Shown: positions 52,304 to 63,954 of the stretch, in pieces
How the letters are laid out: each line of letters starts with the position of its first letter
How positions within the stretch are numbered: the stretch's first letter is position 1
NCBI GenBank assembly: GCA_023954375.1
Contig: JAMLIC010000008.1
Coordinates: 173,642 to 237,641 of the forward strand
Direction of reading: 5' to 3'
Source of the DNA: Planctomycetota bacterium
Lineage (GTDB): Bacteria > Planctomycetota > J058
Length of the DNA: 64,000 nucleotides
Made by a program: the position numbers and the translations under genes
Notes under the pieces: generated by a model
The model's database searches: none
What the model was told of the DNA's origin: nothing
The model's input: only the letters and a program-made list of their open reading frames with translations

Positions 52304-54225
52304 TGGCGCGCCTCGGCGAGGGCCTGGGCGAGCGTCGCGCCGGCGAGGACCTTCGCGCGGACGGCGAGGAGGGTGGCGTGGTCGGTGGGGAGGGTGGGGT
52401 CTTCGGTGAACGTGCCGAAGTCGTCGAGGCGCACGGCGAGGGGGCCGTCGCGAAGGGTGTAGCTCCGGTCGAAGAACTCCTGGCGCAGCGAACGGAACCC
52501 CTTGTAGTCGAGGGGGAGCGAGCCGGGGGGCTCCACCACGCGGCCCATGTCGCCCCGTTGCACGTCCAGCCTGGCCTTCGCCGTCCCCCTGGCAACGAAG
52601 GCCACCTCGCCGCTCCGGACACCCCAGAGCAGGCGCTCCGAGCCCGTGGGGCACAGCACGTCGAAGCAGCACCGGGTCGTCCAGCCCTGCCCAGCCGCGC
52701 GGATGGTCCGATCGAGCAGGCCCTCCGCCATGGCCTCGACGACCTCGGGCACGGAGGGAGATGTCCCACGCACCTCGACACCCGGGCGGTCCTCGAGAAG
52801 CTGACGGAGATGACGCTCCTGAGCCTCGGCGAAGTACTGCCGCTGGAGAGGCTCGCTCCAGGCGTCGAAGCACGGGCTCGGACTCCACGCGATGCGTGAC
52901 GCGACGACCTCGTCCTCGCGCACGTGCACGAACGTCGCCCCCGGCGCGAACGCACGCGTCGCCGCCCCGGGCTCCCGCACCTCGCCGCGCGCCAGGTCGA
53001 CCACCCGCGCGCAGACGACGCCGTCGGTCAGGGTCCGCGGCCACCAGTTCGCCGTGCGGACCGCGGTGCCCGGCGGCGCGAGCACGACGGCGGTCGGCCG
53101 ATCGCCGTCGCGCGCGTGGACGAGGTACAGCGCCTGCCCGTGGACGTCCTCCCAGCGCACGAGGACCTGGTTGGGCGCCGTCCAGCCGAGCGTCACCAGC
53201 GCCAGCGGCACCACGAACGCCGGCCCGCCGCGCAGGGCGGCCCGGAGGCGCCGTCGCCCCGCCCGCGCCCACGCGGGCAGGGGGCCGAGCACGTCGTCCT
53301 GGTGCCGGCCGGCCTGGCGCAGCCGGCGCTCGAGCGCGGCGCGGATGGCGGCCTCGTCGGCGCCGACGCGGGCGATGCACGTCCGGCCGCCGCCTTCGCA
53401 GGCGATCGTCCCCGCGTCGACGCCGACGCGCTCCAGGTCCTCGTAGGCGAACACCTCCTCGCCCACCGCCACGGCGCGCCGGCCGACGTGCACGCGCCGC
53501 GCCGTGGGGATCAGCGCGGCGAAGAGGAGGAGGCCGAGCGGCAGGGAGACGAGCACGATCGTCATCACCCCGGCGACCTCCAGGCCCGGTTCGAAGCGGC
53601 GCGCGAGCGCGACCGTCAGACCCGCCGCCGACGCGAGGACGGTCACGCCCCAGGCCACCCCGATCCCCGCGACCCAGCGCGGCTCGGCGCGCGTGTTCGA
53701 GACCGGGGGCTCGAGGTCGCGGCGGTCGAGCTCGGCCAGCGCGTCCTCGAGCGCCCCGGGCGACGCGGCCGGAATCCTCGCTCGGGTCCCGTCGGCCGCG
53801 CGCAGCCAGACGCCGTGCGGGTCCGGGATCCGCTCGACGACCTCGTCGCGCCGCACGACCAGGCGCGCCCACCACCCCGGCAGGTGCCCGGGGACGACCT
53901 CCAGCCAGTCGGGCCCGGCCACGCAGCGGCCGAAGCGGGTCGCCGCGAGGCGCAGGGCCAGGACGAACGCCGCCACCGGCGCCAGCGCGAGCGCCGCGAG
54001 GGCGCCGGCAGACGTGACCTGCCCGAAGGGCGCGCCGAGCGCCTCGACCAGGTCCCGGACCTCCGGGCGATGCCGCCACAGCGCCGCGAGCGCCAGCGGC
54101 ACGAGCAGCGCCAGCCCGACCAGCCCCAGCCCGCGCCACGGGCCGAGCCGGCGCTCGAACACGCGCGCGCCGTCGTCGTCGGCGCGGGCGCGGCGGTCCG
54201 CCCCCGGGAGGAGGCTCCCGTCCAC
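52300..54225 (-). CDS. Multi-pass membrane protein of unknown function
   Basis: 641 residues from the GTG at 54225, whose first base is the last base of the ftsH stop codon. Membrane helices are clear at ~31-50 (LGLVGLALLVPLALAALW), ~70-95 (LAALALAPVAAFVLALRL), ~170-195 (WGVTVLASAAGLTVALA) and ~205-228 (VMTIVLVSLPLGLLLFAALI), with another near 310-325 (AFVVPLALVTLG). Between them sit hydrophilic modules with a PH-like look (WLEVVPGHLPGWWARLVVRR). The C-terminal ~250 residues are soluble, contain several Cys (TRCCFDVLC) and end in a helical region. Coupled by overlap both upstream (ftsH) and downstream (glycosyltransferase). Confidence 0.7.
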   Translation of the reverse strand: MDGSLLPGADRRARADDDGARVFERRLGPWRGLGLVGLALLVPLALAALWRHRPEVRDLVEALGAPFGQVTSAGALAALALAPVAAFVLALRLAATRFGRCVAGPDWLEVVPGHLPGWWARLVVRRDEVVERIPDPHGVWLRAADGTRARIPAASPGALEDALAELDRRDLEPPVSNTRAEPRWVAGIGVAWGVTVLASAAGLTVALARRFEPGLEVAGVMTIVLVSLPLGLLLFAALIPTARRVHVGRRAVAVGEEVFAYEDLERVGVDAGTIACEGGGRTCIARVGADEAAIRAALERRLRQAGRHQDDVLGPLPAWARAGRRRLRAALRGGPAFVVPLALVTLGWTAPNQVLVRWEDVHGQALYLVHARDGDRPTAVVLAPPGTAVRTANWWPRTLTDGVVCARVVDLARGEVREPGAATRAFAPGATFVHVREDEVVASRIAWSPSPCFDAWSEPLQRQYFAEAQERHLRQLLEDRPGVEVRGTSPSVPEVVEAMAEGLLDRTIRAAGQGWTTRCCFDVLCPTGSERLLWGVRSGEVAFVARGTAKARLDVQRGDMGRVVEPPGSLPLDYKGFRSLRQEFFDRSYTLRDGPLAVRLDDFGTFTEDPTLPTDHATLLAVRAKVLAGATLAQALAEARQ

Positions 54226-56234
54226 TACGCGGCGTCCTCGGGCGGCACGGCGGGCTCGGCGGGGGCGAGGGGCGGCGCTGCCGCGGCGGGGGTCACCTGC
54301 AGGACCGTCGCCGGCCGCTCGGCCGGCGGCGCGCCGTTCTTCCTCGCCAGGTCGACCAGCTCCTCGGCGAGGATGACCTCCTTCTGCACCAGGTGCGAGG
54401 CGATCGCCCGCAGGGCGCGCTCGCGCCCGCCGAGCAGGTCGCCCACGCGCGCCTCGACCTCGCGCACGATCCGGCGCACCTCCTCGTCGACCTCGCGCGC
54501 CGTGGCGTCCGAGTACTCCCGCGCGCCGTCGCCGTCGACGTTGAGGAAGCGCTGCCGCCGGGTCGTCGAGCCCAGGCTGACCGGCCCCATGCGCTCGCTC
54601 ATGCCGAACTCGAGCACCATGCGCCGGGCCAGGTCGGCCGCGCGCGCCAGGTCGTCCGAGGCGCCGGTCGAGGTGTCGCCGTAGATGATCAGCTCGGCGC
54701 CGCGGCCGCCGAGGAGCACCGCCAGGCGGTCGTCCAGTTCGCCGCGCGTGTAGAGGTGCCGGTCCTCGGCCGGCGTCTGCATGGTGTAGCCGAGCGCGCC
54801 CACGCCGCGGGCGATGATCGACACCCGCGACACCGGGTCGGCGTGCGGGACGGCCAGCGCCACCAGCGCGTGGCCGGTCTCGTGCACGGCGATGCGCTCC
54901 TTCTCGGGCGCGCCCATGATCCGGCTCTTGCGCTCGAGGCCCACCAGGCTGCGCTGGATCGCCTCCTCGAGCTCGACCTGCTCGACCGCCTCCTTGCGCC
55001 GGCGCCCGGCCAGCAGGGCGGCCTCGTTCACGACGTTCGCCAGGTCGGCGCCGACGAGCCCCGGCGTCTGGCGGGCGAGCTTGGCCAGGTCGACGTCGTC
55101 GGCCAGCCGCACCTTCTTCGCGTGGATCCTCAGGATCTGCTCGCGGCCCTTGACGTCGGGGCGGTCGACGACCACCTGCCGGTCGAAGCGGCCGGGGCGC
55201 AGGAGCGCGGGGTCGAGGATCTCGGGGCGGTTCGTGGCCGCGAGGATCACGACGCCCATGTTCGGGTCGAAGCCGTCCATCTCCGACAGGAGCTGGTTGA
55301 GCGTCTGCTCGCGCTCGTCGTGCGCGCCCGAGACGCCCACGCCGCGCACCTTGCCCAGGGCGTCGAGCTCGTCGATGAACACGATGCACGGCGCCTGCCG
55401 CTGCGCCTGCTCGAACAGGTCGCGCACGCGCGAGGCGCCGACGCCGGCGAACATCTCCACGAAGTCCGAGCCCGACAGGCTGAAGAACACGACGCTCGCC
55501 TCGCCGGCAACGGCGCGCGCGAGCAAGGTCTTCCCGGTGCCCGGCGGCCCCACGAGCAGGATCCCCCGCGGGATCCGGGCGCCCAGCTTGTGGTAGGGCT
55601 GCGGGTCGCGCAGGAACTCGACGATCTCCCGCAGCTCCTCCTTGGCCTCCTCGATCCCGGCCACGTCGTCGAGGGTGATCTTCGTCTCCTTCTCGGCGTA
55701 GACGCGCGCGCGGCTCTTGCCGAAGGACATCACCTGCCGGTTGGGCGAGAGGAGCCGCATGATGAAGAACAGGCCCAGGATCAGCACGAGGCCGGGCAGC
55801 AGGATCCACAGGAGCAGGCTGCCCAGCCGGCTGTCCTGCCGCCCCGTGACCACCGGCCGCGCGTCGGCCGGCACCGCCTCGAGCGCGCGGACGAGCGCCT
55901 GGTCGTCGCCAGGCAGGCGCGCCGACGTGAAGCGCTCGACCGACCGGATCTGCTCGGGCGCGCCGGCCACCGGCAGGTCCCGCGGCTCGCGCAGCGTGCC
56001 CTCGACCTCGGTGGGCGTCACGACCAGGGTGGCCACGTTGCCCGCCTGGAGCTGGTCCGCGAACGTCGTGTAGGAGATCGCGTAGACCGCCCGCTGTGGC
56101 CCCACGAGGTAGGTGTTGAGCGCCAGGAGCAGGGCGAAGGCCAGGGCCACGTAGATGAGCGTGAACATGGCCCGGCGGCCCGGCGGCTGCGGCGCGGGTG
56201 GACGCGGTGCGGGCTTCGCCGGCTCCTGGTTCAA
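54225..56234 (-). CDS. ftsH: ATP-dependent zinc metalloprotease FtsH
   Basis: 669 residues from the TTG at 56234 (GGGAGG upstream); the ATG at 56168 would drop a Pro-rich N-terminus. Membrane helices flank a periplasmic loop ([20 protein letters not shown] and [20 protein letters not shown]). AAA+ module: Walker [17 protein letters not shown], Walker [13 protein letters not shown], second region of homology [15 protein letters not shown]. The protease has HETGH (zinc-binding HExxH) and the third ligand region [20 protein letters not shown]. The tail is Ala/Pro-rich. Degrades membrane and regulatory proteins. First gene of a three-gene overlapping set with the membrane protein and glycosyltransferase. 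Confidence 0.96.
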   Translation of the reverse strand: MNQEPAKPAPRPPAPQPPGRRAMFTLIYVALAFALLLALNTYLVGPQRAVYAISYTTFADQLQAGNVATLVVTPTEVEGTLREPRDLPVAGAPEQIRSVERFTSARLPGDDQALVRALEAVPADARPVVTGRQDSRLGSLLLWILLPGLVLILGLFFIMRLLSPNRQVMSFGKSRARVYAEKETKITLDDVAGIEEAKEELREIVEFLRDPQPYHKLGARIPRGILLVGPPGTGKTLLARAVAGEASVVFFSLSGSDFVEMFAGVGASRVRDLFEQAQRQAPCIVFIDELDALGKVRGVGVSGAHDEREQTLNQLLSEMDGFDPNMGVVILAATNRPEILDPALLRPGRFDRQVVVDRPDVKGREQILRIHAKKVRLADDVDLAKLARQTPGLVGADLANVVNEAALLAGRRRKEAVEQVELEEAIQRSLVGLERKSRIMGAPEKERIAVHETGHALVALAVPHADPVSRVSIIARGVGALGYTMQTPAEDRHLYTRGELDDRLAVLLGGRGAELIIYGDTSTGASDDLARAADLARRMVLEFGMSERMGPVSLGSTTRRQRFLNVDGDGAREYSDATAREVDEEVRRIVREVEARVGDLLGGRERALRAIASHLVQKEVILAEELVDLARKNGAPPAERPATVLQVTPAAAAPPLAPAEPAVPPEDAA

Positions 56235-56390
56235 CGCGTCGTCCTCCCTGCCCCCGTCATCCTGGCCCCCACCGTCCCACACATGATGACCTCCCGGGGC
56301 CGCCCGTGGGGGTGGGGTGGGCCGCTCACCGCCACGTGCCCCTGGCGCCGGGCCGGTGGCTATACTCCCGCCCCGTATCAGGGGGGAAAC

Positions 56391-59223
<2,833 letters not shown>

Positions 59224-59225
59224 GC

Positions 59226-60419
59226 GTGGCCAAGCGGCGGATCGACGCCCTCGGGGCGCTCGGGGGCAAGCGCGTCCTCGTGCGGGTGGACTTCAACGTC
59301 CCCCTGCGCGAGGGGGCGGACGGCGCCATGGCGGTCGGCGACGACCACCGGCTCGTCATGTCGCTGCCGACGATCCGCCGCCTGCGCGACGCCGGCGCGC
59401 GCGTGATCCTCGGCTCGCACCTCGGCCGCCCGTCGGGCGGCAAGGTCGAGCCGGAGTTCAGCATGCGGCCGGTCGCCGGGCGGCTCTCGACGCTGCTCGG
59501 CGCGCCGGTGCGGTTCGTGCCGGACCTCGTCGGCCCCGAGGCGCAGGCGGCCGCCGCCGCGCTGAAGGACGGCGAGGTCCTCCTGCTCGAGAACCTGCGC
59601 TTCGACAAGGGCGAGAAGAAGGGCGCCGAGGAGTTCGGCCGGGCGCTCGCCGCCCTGGCCGAGGTCTACGTCAACGACGCCTTCGGGGTCAGCCACCGCG
59701 GCGACGCGTCGGTCACCGTGCCGCCCCGGCTCCTGCCGGCCGCGGCGGGCGACCTCGTGGCCACCGAGCTCGAGCGGCTCGCGCCGCTGCGCGACGGCTC
59801 GGCGCCGCGGCCCTACGTGGTCGTCATGGGCGGCGGCAAGCTCGCCGACAAGATCCCGGTCCTCGAGGCGCTGGTGCCCAAGGTCGACGCCGTGCTCATC
59901 GGCGGCGGCATGAGCTACACGTTCCTGAAGGCCCGGGGCGAGGAGATCGGCCGCTCGCGGCACGAGCCCGAGCTCCTCGACACGGCCCGCAAGATCATGG
60001 AGCGCGCCGGCGACAAGCTGGCCCTCCCGATCGACCACGTGGTCGCCGCGTCGCCCGACGACCCGACCGGCTACGCGGTCGTCGAGCGCCTGCCGCAGGA
60101 CCGCATGGGCCTCGACATCGGCCCGCGGACGATCGCCGACTACTGCCGGCGCCTGGCCGGGGCTCGCACGGTGTTCTGGAACGGGCCGCTGGGCGTGTTC
60201 GAGAAGAGGCCCTTCAACCTCGGCACCGACTACGTGGCCAGCTTCCTCGGCTACAGCGGCGGGGTCCACACCGTCGTCGGCGGCGGCGACAGCGCGGCCG
60301 CCGCGCGCGAGCTGGGGATCGACGAGCGCATGGGCTGGGTCTCGACCGGCGGCGGCGCGTCGCTCGAGTTCGTGCAGGGCGAGGCGCTCCCCGGCATCGA
60401 GGCGCTGCCGGACGCGTGA
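59226..60419 (+). CDS. pgk: Phosphoglycerate kinase
   Basis: 397 residues from GTG at 59226, 2 bp after gap. Substrate-binding VRVDFNVPLREG and SHLGRPSGGKVEPEFSM (residues ~21 and ~60). ENLRFDKGEKKG and VNDAFGVSHRGDASV continue the N-domain basic patch. C-domain KIPVLEALVPKVDAVLIGGG and VFWNGPLGVFEKRPFNLGT (ADP site), then HTVVGGGDSAAAARELG and STGGGASLEFVQGEALPG near the end. Makes ATP from 1,3-bisphosphoglycerate, or consumes it in the anabolic direction. Stop overlaps the GTG of rpe. Confidence 0.97.
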   Translation: MAKRRIDALGALGGKRVLVRVDFNVPLREGADGAMAVGDDHRLVMSLPTIRRLRDAGARVILGSHLGRPSGGKVEPEFSMRPVAGRLSTLLGAPVRFVPDLVGPEAQAAAAALKDGEVLLLENLRFDKGEKKGAEEFGRALAALAEVYVNDAFGVSHRGDASVTVPPRLLPAAAGDLVATELERLAPLRDGSAPRPYVVVMGGGKLADKIPVLEALVPKVDAVLIGGGMSYTFLKARGEEIGRSRHEPELLDTARKIMERAGDKLALPIDHVVAASPDDPTGYAVVERLPQDRMGLDIGPRTIADYCRRLAGARTVFWNGPLGVFEKRPFNLGTDYVASFLGYSGGVHTVVGGGDSAAAARELGIDERMGWVSTGGGASLEFVQGEALPGIEALPDA

Positions 60420-61081
60420 CCCGCCCCATCATCATCGCCCCGTCGATCCTCTCGAGCGACTTCGCCCGCCTGGCCGAGGAGGCCGCGCGCATGGAGGCGG
60501 CCGGGGCCGACTGGCTGCACGTCGACGTCATGGACGGGCACTTCGTGCCCAACCTGACGATCGGCCCGCCGGTGGTGAAGGCCCTGCGGAAGGTGACGAA
60601 GCTGCCGCTCGACTGCCACCTGATGATCAGCGACCCGCACACCTACGGGCCGCAGTTCATCGAGGCCGGCGCGGACGTGGTCACCTTCCACGTCGAGGTC
60701 GAGGGCGACCTGCGGGCGCTGTGCCGCGCGATCCGCGCCGCGGGCAAGCGGGCCGGCGTGGCCGTGCGGCCGCGGACGCCGCTCGACCGCGTGCTCCCGC
60801 TCCTCGACGACCTCGACATGGTCCTCGTGATGACCGTCGAGCCGGGCTTCGGCGGGCAGGCCTACATGTGGGACATTGCGCCCAAGCTCGAGGCCCTCCG
60901 CGCGGCGATCGGCGACCGGCCGATCGACGTGCAGGTCGACGGGGGGCTCAACCCCGAGACGGTCCGCCACGCGGCCGGCCTGGGCGCCAACGTGATCGTC
61001 GCCGGCAGCGCGGTGTTCCGGGCGCCCGACCCGGCCCAGGCGATCGCCGCCCTGCGCGAGGGCGCCCGGGGGACCGCGTAG
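60416..61081 (+). CDS. rpe: Ribulose-phosphate 3-epimerase
   Basis: 221 residues. Interconverts ribulose-5-phosphate and xylulose-5-phosphate. IIIAPSILSSDFARLAEEA at the N-terminus; metal and catalytic residues in WLHVDVMDGHFVPNLTIGPP (His, Asp), LPLDCHLMI, VTFHVEVEG, MTVEPGFGGQ and VQVDGGLNPETVRHAAGLGA (catalytic Asp). GTG start overlaps pgk by GTGA, so all three sugar-phosphate genes share one transcript. The grouping links lower glycolysis with the pentose phosphate (or Calvin) pathway. Confidence 0.96.
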   Translation: MTRPIIIAPSILSSDFARLAEEAARMEAAGADWLHVDVMDGHFVPNLTIGPPVVKALRKVTKLPLDCHLMISDPHTYGPQFIEAGADVVTFHVEVEGDLRALCRAIRAAGKRAGVAVRPRTPLDRVLPLLDDLDMVLVMTVEPGFGGQAYMWDIAPKLEALRAAIGDRPIDVQVDGGLNPETVRHAAGLGANVIVAGSAVFRAPDPAQAIAALREGARGTA

Positions 61082-61084
61082 CGA

Positions 61085-61270
61085 GGGCTCCGACGCTCAC
61101 AGCGGCCGTCGCTTGTTCTGATGTGTCCACGTCCGGGCGCGCGGCTCGATGCTCCGATCCGCAGCGAGGCACCTGTCGCCCTCGCTCCGGCCGCTGCGCG
61201 GCCTCCGCTCGGGGATGCGCGCCACCGCTCGATCTGCTCGCTTCGCTCGCAGATCAAGCGGTGAGCGCGG
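61085..61270. repeat. Dispersed intergenic repeat C, copy 2 (inverted)
   Basis: The reverse complement of about 1240-1424 by eye (shared blocks CTGTCGCCCTCGCTCCGGCC and GATCTGCTCGCTTCGCTCGC). Lies between rpe (+) and a minus-strand gene, touching both 3' ends. Confidence 0.75.
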
Positions 61271-61513
61271 TCAGACCTTCTTGCCGCGCGGCGCCTGGCC
61301 CGGGAGCAGGAACGTCTTGATGAGCTCCCCCTCACCACACACGGTCATCCCCGGGAAGCGGCGATACCACTCGCCCGCGGGGACCTCCGGCGCTTCGTCG
61401 AGCCAGCGCGCCAGGAGGACGAGCTGGTCCGCGGCGATGCGGCGCTCCTGGACACGGTCGAGCAGGTGCTGGAACAGCGCCGGAGGGAGGTTCTGGCGCC
61501 GCACCCTGGGCAC
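61271..61513 (-). CDS. 80-residue conserved-looking protein
   Basis: 80 residues from the GTG at 61513. It starts 3 bp after the stop of the RHH-like gene, so it is its operon partner. Sequence PPALFQHLLDRVQERRIAAD is helical. The C-terminal part EVPAGEWYRRFPGMTVCGEG and ELIKTFLLPGQAPRG is strongly patterned and looks conserved, but I cannot name the family. No signal or membrane segment. Because it pairs with a DNA-binding-like partner, an antitoxin-toxin or nucleic-acid-modifying role is possible but unproven. The downstream sequence is repeat C. Confidence 0.55.
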   Translation of the reverse strand: MPRVRRQNLPPALFQHLLDRVQERRIAADQLVLLARWLDEAPEVPAGEWYRRFPGMTVCGEGELIKTFLLPGQAPRGKKV

Positions 61514-61516
61514 GGC

Positions 61517-61870
61517 TCAGATCCCGTAGAACCCGCGGGTCAGCTGCTCCCGCAGCCGCGCGGCCTCCCGGGGGTCCTCTGCCCCGGCGAGCGCCCTCCC
61601 GAGCGCGCCGAGCTCCTCCGGGGAGAGCTTCACCCCCTTCGCCTCGAGCGCCGTGAGCTCCGGGGTCTCGAGCGTGACCTCCTCGCCCGTCCGCTTCCGG
61701 GCCGTCACGCGAGCCCCCGTCATCGCCTGGCGGACGAACCACGCGTAGACCGCGAGGGCGTTCTTGATCACGTCCGTGCGGCGAGTCTGCGTCAAGGCCG
61801 CGACCTGCTCCACCAAGTCCGACTCGGCCTGCGTCAGCGAGGGCTGGATCCTGGCTGGCTTCTTGCTCAT
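61517..61870 (-). CDS. Ribbon-helix-helix-like protein
   Basis: 117 residues from the ATG at 61870. N-terminal IQPSLTQAESDLVEQVAALT, then RRTDVIKNALAVYAWFVRQA, which has the strand-helix-helix spacing of Arc/MetJ/CopG-type DNA-binding antitoxins. The middle ARVTARKRTGEEVTLETPEL is beta-rich and the end helical. It overlaps nothing and is followed 3 bp later by the 80-residue protein. The gene lies between repeat B/IS110 material and repeat C, in the accessory end of the window. RHH assignment is from pattern only. Confidence 0.6.
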   Translation of the reverse strand: MSKKPARIQPSLTQAESDLVEQVAALTQTRRTDVIKNALAVYAWFVRQAMTGARVTARKRTGEEVTLETPELTALEAKGVKLSPEELGALGRALAGAEDPREAARLREQLTRGFYGI

Positions 61871-61959
61871 TCGGCACTCAACGATAACTCGCGAATGAGT
61901 GGAGGCAACGCTGCCCGGCGCAACGCCGCCCGGCGTTCGCGCGCCGCCGAGGCCGTGCT

Positions 61960-62195
61960 GGCCAACCGGCCGAGCCGCCTCCGAGCGCACCTCGCCGCGC
62001 CTTCGCAGCGAGAGCCCCAGGCGAGGTGGAGGAGGGCGAGGCGATGCCGCGCGAAGGCGAGGGAAGGCGGCCTCCTGGCCGCCGACCGAGACACCCTGTG
62101 TCAAGCCCCCCCGTCCTCGGCGACCCGGTTGACGGCCTACGTGGCGTCTTGCGACGCGACCGGCAGCGGCGTTCGTGCCGCGCGCGCCGCGGCCC
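61960..62195. repeat. Dispersed intergenic repeat B, inverted copy next to the IS110 element
   Basis: The reverse complement of ~13500-13735: B unit (GCCGCGCGAAGGCGAGGGAA) plus the spacer CACCCTGTGTCAAGCCCCCC, ending near 62195 where similarity to the 13.5-kb copy stops. From 61871 to 61959 nothing else is recognised. Confidence 0.85.
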
Positions 62196-62313
62196 GAGCT
62201 GGTCGTAGACATGCCAGGGCGGCAGAAGCAGCCGCGACGCGCGCGGCACTGCCGCCGCGATGCCGGTCGCTTCCGGGGTCGCTGGGGCTGTCGAGTTCCC
62301 TGAGCGGACTCCT

Positions 62314-62368
62314 GCGGCTCCCTTCGGCCCCGGAGAAGACTCTGAGGAGGGGGGCCGAAGGGAGCCGC
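62314..62368 (-). terminator. 18-bp perfect hairpin downstream of the transposase
   Basis: GCGGCTCCCTTCGGCCCC (62314-62331) and GGGGCCGAAGGGAGCCGC (62351-62368) are exact complements with a 19-nt loop. It lies ~105 bp beyond the transposase stop, inside the element's presumed 3' flank. It could stop transcription or shape the element's end. Confidence 0.55.
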
Positions 62369-62471
62369 AACCGCCCGTGGCAGGGCTGACGCCGCGATCG
62401 AGCGCAATCTGGGCCCCGCCCGCGCGAGCCGTCTGGGCACTCCATTCGCCATGGGGGGCGGGGAAGAGACG

Positions 62472-63680
62472 CTAAGCAGCCCGTCGAGCGCCGCCGTGGA
62501 GTTCGGGGTCGTAACGCGTGCCGTCGCGCCAGCAGCGCCAGAGGATCCTGATCCACGCGCGGGCCAGGATCCGCACCGCATGCGGGTGATCGCAGCCACG
62601 GCCGCGGGCGCGCTGGTAGACCTCAGCAGCCCACTGCGAGGCGTGGCGCGAGTTGTCGGCGAAGCACGTGATCGCAACCCGTAGGCGCTTGTTGCAGGCG
62701 TGGCGGAAGCCGACGCTGCGATGCTTTCCCGAGGCGCGCGTGACGGGCGCCACTCCCGCCTCGGCTGCCAGGTGCTCGGCCGACGTGAACCGCTCCCGCT
62801 CGTCACCGAGCTCTGCCAGGATCTGAGCGGCGTTGATCCGCCCGGCCCGCGGGAAGGACGCGATCGTCGGCCCGTCGGGGTGCTGCTCGAGCTCGTGCTC
62901 GATGAGGGCCGTGATCTGCGCGATCTGCTCGACGATCGGGCGGATGGCCTTCACGAGCGCCTGGGCGAGGACACCCTTGGTCTCGTTCTCGATCGGGCCG
63001 GCCTGGCCCGGCGCGGCCTCACGCAGGCGACCGAGCAGCTCGTCGGGGCTCCGTCGGCCGCTGTAGCGGTTCCGGGCGAGGAAGCTCGCGAGGCGCCGCT
63101 CTCCCAGGCGGCTCGCCTTCGCAGGGGTCGGATAGCTCTCGACGAAGGCAAGGGCGATCGGCGAGTCCACCTCCGCGAAGATCCCGGCCGCACCAGGCCA
63201 GTAGCTCTCGAGGAGCGAGCGGAGCTGGTTGGCGAGCGACACGCGCATGGCGACCAGGTCGTCTCGCGTGCGCACGAGCGCCCGAAGCGCCCGGGTCTGG
63301 TCGGACGAGCCCTTGAGCGCGCGGAAGCGGTGACCGTCGGTGCGCAGGAGATCCGCGAGCAGGTAAGCGTCTGCTCGGTCGTCCTTGCCGCCGGCAGCCG
63401 AGTAGCGGGGACGAGCCGCCTTGACCACGTTCGGGTGGATGGGCACCACCGTGAAGCCCGCCTCGACCAGGGTGTCTACGAGCAGCCCGGAGGGTCGCTC
63501 GATCGCGACGTGCACCTGGCTGGGCTCGCTCTCGAGCTTTCGCAGTCGAGCCACCAAGTCGCGCAGTCCGGCCGACGTATGAGCGACGGCGAACCGTGTC
63601 CTGACCTTGCCGCGCTCGTCGACGACGCAGACGGCATGCTCCTCACTCGCCCAATCGATGCCGACGAAACCTCGAACCAT
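62472..63680 (-). CDS. IS110 family transposase (DEDD recombinase)
   Basis: 402 residues from the ATG at 63680. The N-terminal RuvC-like domain has GIDWASEEHAVCVVDERGKV (first Asp), VHVAIERPSGLLVDTLVEAG (Glu) and GKDDRADAYLLADLLR (the two later Asp). A helical middle follows, then the C-terminal Transposase_20 domain IASFPRAGRINAAQILAELG with TRASGKHRSVGFRHACNKRL, where the conserved Ser of the second active site lies. Complete length for the family, so the element may be active. Codon use is like the surroundings. Confidence 0.95.
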   Translation of the reverse strand: MVRGFVGIDWASEEHAVCVVDERGKVRTRFAVAHTSAGLRDLVARLRKLESEPSQVHVAIERPSGLLVDTLVEAGFTVVPIHPNVVKAARPRYSAAGGKDDRADAYLLADLLRTDGHRFRALKGSSDQTRALRALVRTRDDLVAMRVSLANQLRSLLESYWPGAAGIFAEVDSPIALAFVESYPTPAKASRLGERRLASFLARNRYSGRRSPDELLGRLREAAPGQAGPIENETKGVLAQALVKAIRPIVEQIAQITALIEHELEQHPDGPTIASFPRAGRINAAQILAELGDERERFTSAEHLAAEAGVAPVTRASGKHRSVGFRHACNKRLRVAITCFADNSRHASQWAAEVYQRARGRGCDHPHAVRILARAWIRILWRCWRDGTRYDPELHGGARRAA

Positions 63681-63717
63681 CTCGCCCCCCTCTGCTCGCG
63701 GTTACGATTCCGGCGAA

Positions 63718-63871
63718 CGGGAGGCCCCGCCGGTCGCTCACTGAAAGGCGCTCGGGGCGAAAGCCCTCGGCGCAACACCCTGTGGCCGGTTGGGGCCTCC
63801 CGGTCTCTCCGAGGCAGCAGGTCTCGGTCCAGCCGTCGAGCGGCTAGCCTTGCAGGCTGTCCTCGGAGAGA
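63718..63871 (-). ncRNA. Candidate bridge RNA of the IS110 element
   Basis: On the minus strand just upstream of the transposase start (as in IS621-type elements), two long stem-loops follow one another. Loop I: 11-bp outer stem 63861-63871/63804-63814 (CCTCGGAGAGA pairing), an internal loop, then an inner hairpin AGCCG/CGGCT. Loop II: 11-bp outer stem 63792-63802/63718-63728 (GGGGCCTCCCG), internal loops, then an inner GGGC-GAAA-GCCC tetraloop. Stem, internal loop, inner hairpin repeated twice is the bridge-RNA plan (target and donor loops). The internal-loop segment ACACCCTGTG (63775-63784) is identical to 62090-62099 in the neighbouring repeat B. Assignment is by eye and position; expression is unproven. 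Confidence 0.6.
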
Positions 63872-63954
63872 CGCCGGGAGAACCATAGGCGGCTCACCGA
63901 CGATGCGGGGTCGCCACCTTCAGAGGCAGGGTAGCCCAGTGAGCCTGAGCGGCC

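Larger units (their letters stand above)
62200..63937 (-). mobile_element. IS110-family insertion element (approximate bounds)
   Basis: Holds one DEDD transposase gene (62472-63680, minus) with ~270 bp downstream and ~255 bp upstream non-coding. The left bound is where repeat B similarity ends; the right bound is where GAGCCTGAGCGGCC resumes, a block also in repeat B copies at ~13320 and ~43243. IS110 elements have no long inverted ends, so bounds are estimates. The upstream flank carries the bridge-RNA candidate. Confidence 0.65.

Noticed and set aside
52761..54017. Plus-strand Arg/Ala-rich frames opposite the membrane-protein gene
   Set aside because: Shadows of the minus-strand membrane protein; no ribosome site and no family pattern.
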